Shown piece by piece: positions 60,836-64,000 of a stretch of DNA of 64,000 nucleotides (within the stretch, counting starts at the first letter, position 1; each line of letters opens with the position of its first letter). The position numbers and the translations under genes were made by a program. The notes below the pieces were generated by a model that saw only the letters and a list, made by a program, of their open reading frames with translations, searched no databases and was not told the DNA's origin. This DNA is from JABMNT01 sp048262255 (GTDB lineage: Bacteria > Pseudomonadota > Alphaproteobacteria > Rhodospirillales > Casp-alpha2): NCBI GenBank assembly GCA_048262255.1, contig JBLXFH010000001.1, positions 558,001 through 622,000 of the forward strand. Reading direction: 5' to 3'.

Positions 60836-62292
60836 CTTCAGCACCAATTGGCGTGACGGCAGAGGAGCCCTCGCAAATCACCCTGCGTCCGCTGCAAATC
60901 GATGATCAGGGCGTCACGTTTCAATGGCAAAGCGACCCGAATATCCGGCGGTATTTTCGAAACTCAAAAACGCCCACAGAAGCAGATCACGCCACCTGGA
61001 TACAAAACCGGGTCCAAGACAGAACCAACCCGGCCTGGGTTATTCTCCTCGATGGTCAGCCTTCGGGCGTGGTGCGGATCGACCAAAGCGGACGCGCCTC
61101 ATTCGAAGTATCCATTCTTGTTGCACCCGAAGCGCAAGGTCGCAATCTTGGAAAAACAGCCCTTGAGCTGCTCCAAAAAACACGCCCCTTTTCGGGCTTC
61201 AGCGCCCAGGTTTCTCTGGAAAACCAGCCCTCGCTTGCGCTTTTCCGGTCTGCTGGCTTCGAAGAACAAAAGCCGGGTGCCTTTCAAACCCCCGCACTGT
61301 TTGGCGGCGCGAGGATCGCCCTGTTTGCAAATGCAAAAGGAACGACCGGACTTGGTCACGCACAGCGCTGTCTTGCCCTGGCTGACGCCATCGCAGACGC
61401 TGGCATGGCCCCCGTTGTTTTTATTCAAGGTCGCGCTGATTTGAAATTGCCATCCAGCCAAACCGGCGTTGAACTCATGACCCTGCCGGATGACGCAGAT
61501 ATCGCTTTTGTCTGTGAAGGAGCAAAAGCCTTGGTCGTCGATCACTACGATGTGGATATTGCGGATATTACCGACACGGCCCGCTATCCGGTTATTGTGC
61601 TGGACGATCTTGCCGACCGCCCCCTGCCGGCCGCCCTGGTCGTCAACGGATCACCCGCCGCCCGGGACCTGCCATATGACACGATGGCACCTACACAGTA
61701 TCTTTTAGGCTCTGACTATCAAATTATCCGACCCGGCCTGCACCGGAGTGAAAACCGTTCCAGAGCCCTATTAGCTGAACCAAAACGTCTGTTTATATCG
61801 ATTGGAGGCAGCGATCCACTTGGCATCGCATCTGAATTGCTTGCCATAACGGTCAAAGTCCTAGAGCGCTGGCCGCACCTGCGGGCGGATTTCGCGATTG
61901 CAACCCCGCTCACAACGCCCCCACCAGACCACCCACGCCTTCAGATTCATATAAACCCGCCTCATATTACGGAATTGATTTCGCGCGCCGATATTGCCGT
62001 AAGTGCAGGAGGTCAAACGATGTTCGAATTGGTTTATTGTGGAATCCCAACCGCTGTCTTTCGTGTCGCCGACAATCAGGATCGCAATGTCGGCGCTATG
62101 GCCGCTTCCGATTGTATCGTCGATATTGGCTGGGCGGATGACCCCGATTGGCAGAGTGACCTTGAACGCGTGTTAGAAAAATTACAGCTTGATTCGGCCT
62201 TGCGGCAGCAATTGTCTGTTAATTCATTACGTCAAATCGATGGCAACGGTGCCCGGCGCATTGCCGATTCAATTGGTGCGCTACTGTCATGA
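60832..62292 (+). CDS. GNAT acetyltransferase fused to PseG/SpsG-like UDP-sugar hydrolase
   Basis: A 486-residue fusion. Residues ~14-155 are a GNAT domain (ITLRPLQIDDQ, acetyl-CoA loop PEAQGRNLGKTAL, VSLENQPSLALFRSAGF) like PseH/SpsD. Residues ~160-486 are a PseG-like GT-B-fold hydrolase with the catalytic-His motif GTTGLGHAQRC (His176), LFISIGGSDPLG and SAGGQTMFELVYCGIP. It would acetylate the 4-amino group of the UDP-sugar and then release the sugar from UDP, the two successive steps before NeuB/PseI. ATG 60832 overlaps the preceding stop. Confidence 0.9.
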   Translation: MTSAPIGVTAEEPSQITLRPLQIDDQGVTFQWQSDPNIRRYFRNSKTPTEADHATWIQNRVQDRTNPAWVILLDGQPSGVVRIDQSGRASFEVSILVAPEAQGRNLGKTALELLQKTRPFSGFSAQVSLENQPSLALFRSAGFEEQKPGAFQTPALFGGARIALFANAKGTTGLGHAQRCLALADAIADAGMAPVVFIQGRADLKLPSSQTGVELMTLPDDADIAFVCEGAKALVVDHYDVDIADITDTARYPVIVLDDLADRPLPAALVVNGSPAARDLPYDTMAPTQYLLGSDYQIIRPGLHRSENRSRALLAEPKRLFISIGGSDPLGIASELLAITVKVLERWPHLRADFAIATPLTTPPPDHPRLQIHINPPHITELISRADIAVSAGGQTMFELVYCGIPTAVFRVADNQDRNVGAMAASDCIVDIGWADDPDWQSDLERVLEKLQLDSALRQQLSVNSLRQIDGNGARRIADSIGALLS

Positions 62293-63224
62293 AACGCATA
62301 CTGTTTACGGGTGGCGGTGGAGCTGGAAACGAGGCCATTTTCAGGCTACTTGGCTCCCGATATGACTTGCATTTTGCCGATGCCGATCAGGATAATATTG
62401 ACAACACTATCCCTCTCGACCGTCGTCATGAAATTCCATTGGCACGGGCCGAGGGTTTCAGTGACCGGGTTTCTCAGTTGTGCCAGACCCTTAAAATTGA
62501 TCTGCTCGTCCCCGGTGTCGATGAGGAACTTCTTGCCATGGCGGAACTTTCCCGTGGCAACGCCTTTGAGGTTCTGGTTCCTGAGCACTTTTACGTTGAA
62601 ACCATGCTGGATAAATTTCTAACAGCCAAGGCGCTTCTCCGTGCAGGCTTACCCGCACCACAAACCGTGACGGCGGACAGCGACGGAAGCGTTGGGTTTC
62701 CATGTATGGCAAAACCCCGGCAAGGCAGAGGCTCGCGGGGTGTACAGCGCCTTGAATCCGCCGCACAATGTGAGGCATACCTCACCCTGAGCGGGCTCCC
62801 GGCTAGCGAAATTATCCGACAAGAACTTTTGATCGGACAGGAATATACCGTGCTCATGGCCGCCGACCGCTCAGCCCGATTACACGCGATTGTCCCCGTT
62901 AAGGTTTCCATAAAGCGCGGCATTACGATTCTCGCTGAAACGGAACGCTCCGCACAAATTATTGCGGCCTGTCAAACCATCCATAAAGCCCTGCCCGCAC
63001 GCGGCCTCTACAACATCCAATGTATGGCCCTGCCTGATGGGCGTGTGATGGTCTTTGAAATCAATCCGCGCATATCCACCACATTCTGTCTCGCGGTGGC
63101 TGCCGGGATTGACCCTCTGGCCATATACCTCGATAATAAGGCACCTGATGCCACTCTCAAAACCTTTGAAATCACCCGTTTGCGTCGCCATTGGCGCAAC
63201 GATTTCCTCGTTATGGAAAAATAA
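62289..63224 (+). CDS. ATP-grasp family ligase
   Basis: A 311-residue ATP-grasp protein of the carbamoyl-phosphate-synthase-like type: ILFTGGGGAGNEAIFRLLG, FLTAKALLRAGLPAPQTV, CMAKPRQGRGSRGVQR (ATP lysine), and MVFEINPRISTTFCLAVAAG with the metal-binding Glu/Asn. It overlaps the GNAT-PseG gene by 4 nt. It probably joins a carboxylate (amino acid or sugar acid) to an amine, for example amidating a nonulosonic acid. The substrate is inferred only from context. Confidence 0.83.
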   Translation: MKRILFTGGGGAGNEAIFRLLGSRYDLHFADADQDNIDNTIPLDRRHEIPLARAEGFSDRVSQLCQTLKIDLLVPGVDEELLAMAELSRGNAFEVLVPEHFYVETMLDKFLTAKALLRAGLPAPQTVTADSDGSVGFPCMAKPRQGRGSRGVQRLESAAQCEAYLTLSGLPASEIIRQELLIGQEYTVLMAADRSARLHAIVPVKVSIKRGITILAETERSAQIIAACQTIHKALPARGLYNIQCMALPDGRVMVFEINPRISTTFCLAVAAGIDPLAIYLDNKAPDATLKTFEITRLRRHWRNDFLVMEK

Positions 63225-63226
63225 CC

Positions 63227-63946
63227 ATGAAATTTGCAGCAGAAGACGAACATTTCCTGACCCAGCGCAAAGTGCTCTCAGAAGAGTGGGGTGATCGAGA
63301 ATTCTGGTCGCTTGCCGACCACTGGCCCCTTTTTTGCGGAATCGCCAATCTCGGGCGATTTATGGCCATTTCAGATTTGCTGCGTTCGACTTTAAGCGTT
63401 CCAGGCCATATTGCAGAATTCGGTTCGTGGCGGGGAGCAAACGTCATGCTGATGACGAAGCTGCTGCATCTTTATGATCCACATAGCAGCAAACTGGTTC
63501 ATTGTTTCGACAGTTTCGAGGGACTCACAACCATCAGCGAAAAAGATGGTAACGAAGCCGAAGATGCCAGAAACAGTTATCGGGGAAACTACGAAGAGCT
63601 CCTAGAATTGATCCGGCTCTTCAAACTGGAAGACTCTCTGGTTGTCCACAAGGGCCTGATCCAGGATACGCTGCCGGCATATATTGAAACCGATACCGCA
63701 TGCTCTTTTTCATTCATATATTGCGATACCGATCTGTTTGAGCCGAGCGACCAGATTCTGAGGGAATTACATCCTCGGCTGTCAAAAGGCGGATTGTTCG
63801 TTTTTGATCAATGGAATTACCCCCAATGGCCCGGTGAAACCTTGGCTGTAAAAGGATTTCTCAAAGATTACGGCGAACATTATCAGATGCGTCATGTAAG
63901 CGGCGCACGCCAGCCTTCTCTGGTCCTTGAAAAAACAACCTTCTAG
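63227..63946 (+). CDS. TylF/MycF-type O-methyltransferase
   Basis: A 239-residue member of the macrocin O-methyltransferase family, without the extra N-terminal domain of its relative at 39.5 kb. It has IAEFGSWRGANVMLM, VHCFDSFEGL, FSFIYCDTDLFEPSDQIL and GGLFVFDQWNY. It probably methylates a sugar hydroxyl in the same glycan. ATG 63227, 2 nt after the ATP-grasp stop, is the start; the frame extends back to 63191 with no family support. Confidence 0.8.
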   Translation: MKFAAEDEHFLTQRKVLSEEWGDREFWSLADHWPLFCGIANLGRFMAISDLLRSTLSVPGHIAEFGSWRGANVMLMTKLLHLYDPHSSKLVHCFDSFEGLTTISEKDGNEAEDARNSYRGNYEELLELIRLFKLEDSLVVHKGLIQDTLPAYIETDTACSFSFIYCDTDLFEPSDQILRELHPRLSKGGLFVFDQWNYPQWPGETLAVKGFLKDYGEHYQMRHVSGARQPSLVLEKTTF

Positions 63947-63960
63947 ATAAAGTTGCTGTT

Positions 63961-64000
63961 ATGAAATTCGAGATTAATGGTCATTCTGTCGGTGACGGCT
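63961..64000 (+). CDS. start of a probable second NeuB-family synthase (cut by window edge)
   Basis: ATG 63961 opens a frame of 13 codons to the edge: MKFEINGHSVGDG. The pattern F-x-I-x4-V-G matches the beginning of SpsE/NeuB-type synthases, which start FxIxxxxxG before xxIIAE. The position, behind spsF and GNAT-pseG, matches the Bacillus sps set. Thirteen residues are too few for certainty. Confidence 0.33.
   Translation, partial: MKFEINGHSVGDG

Noticed and set aside
1..64000. CRISPR arrays, IS elements, prophage genes, rRNA
   Set aside because: No regularly spaced repeats, transposase, integrase or rRNA sequence was seen.

Overview
The window looks like a chromosomal segment of an alphaproteobacterium, probably Rhodospirillales in the broad sense. 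Pointers are the hemC-hemD-mitofilin(Mic60)-hemY order, a DUF1674/SDHAF4 gene divergent from rsmB followed by a heparinase-like gene, and a PAS_5-type protein. This is inference from gene content; no 16S gene is present. By eye, the first ~25 kb is GC-rich, and the surface-polysaccharide region from ~26 kb onward is more AT-rich, which suggests different ancestry or frequent exchange.

Region 1 (1-25.3 kb) is mostly housekeeping. It holds a truncated arylsulfotransferase-like gene, tRNA-Thr(CGU), and a phnDCEE phosphonate/phosphate-type importer with a candidate Pho box and an internal hairpin terminator. These are followed by a divergent HMG-CoA-lyase-like / class III CoA-transferase pair, the hemC-hemD-mic60-hemY run, tsaD, a substrate-binding-like protein, gpsA, a small Rieske protein, an MFS permease, an amidase, a PAS protein, acetyl-CoA synthetase with a good terminator, a TPR protein, an SDH assembly factor, rsmB and a heparinase II/III-like protein.

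Region 2 (25.3-34.9 kb) is a surface-polysaccharide flank: a UDP-HexNAc dehydrogenase, an O-antigen-ligase-like protein, an MFS exporter, and a minus-strand operon (DegT-like, FemAB/GNAT-like, polysaccharide deacetylase, MBOAT acyltransferase, SGNH-like partner) that looks like a glycan acylation and trimming module.

Region 3 (34.9-64 kb, running off the right edge) is a continuous plus-strand array with no gap over 75 bp after the first gene. It opens with a winged-helix regulator whose promoter carries two identical-arm palindromes, then an RfaH-like NusG paralogue. A perfect 12-nt match to the enterobacterial ops element (GGCGGTAGCGTG) follows, preceded by a UUCG-loop hairpin and overlapping the start codon of the first sugar gene. 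Behind it lie pseC- and pseB-like genes, two NeuB-like synthases (one cut by the window edge), two SpsF-type cytidylyltransferases (one fused to a class III aminotransferase), a GNAT-PseG fusion, two formyltransferases, two oxidoreductases, an epimerase, several methyltransferases, a PhyH dioxygenase, a radical SAM/SPASM protein, an ATP-grasp ligase, an ABC flippase, a LIC12162-family transferase and an unrecognised large protein with a GT-B-like end. The most economical reading is a heavily decorated nonulosonic (pseudaminic/legionaminic-like) glycan cluster controlled by its own RfaH/ops antitermination system. That system is well known in gammaproteobacteria; I do not know a description of it in this setting.
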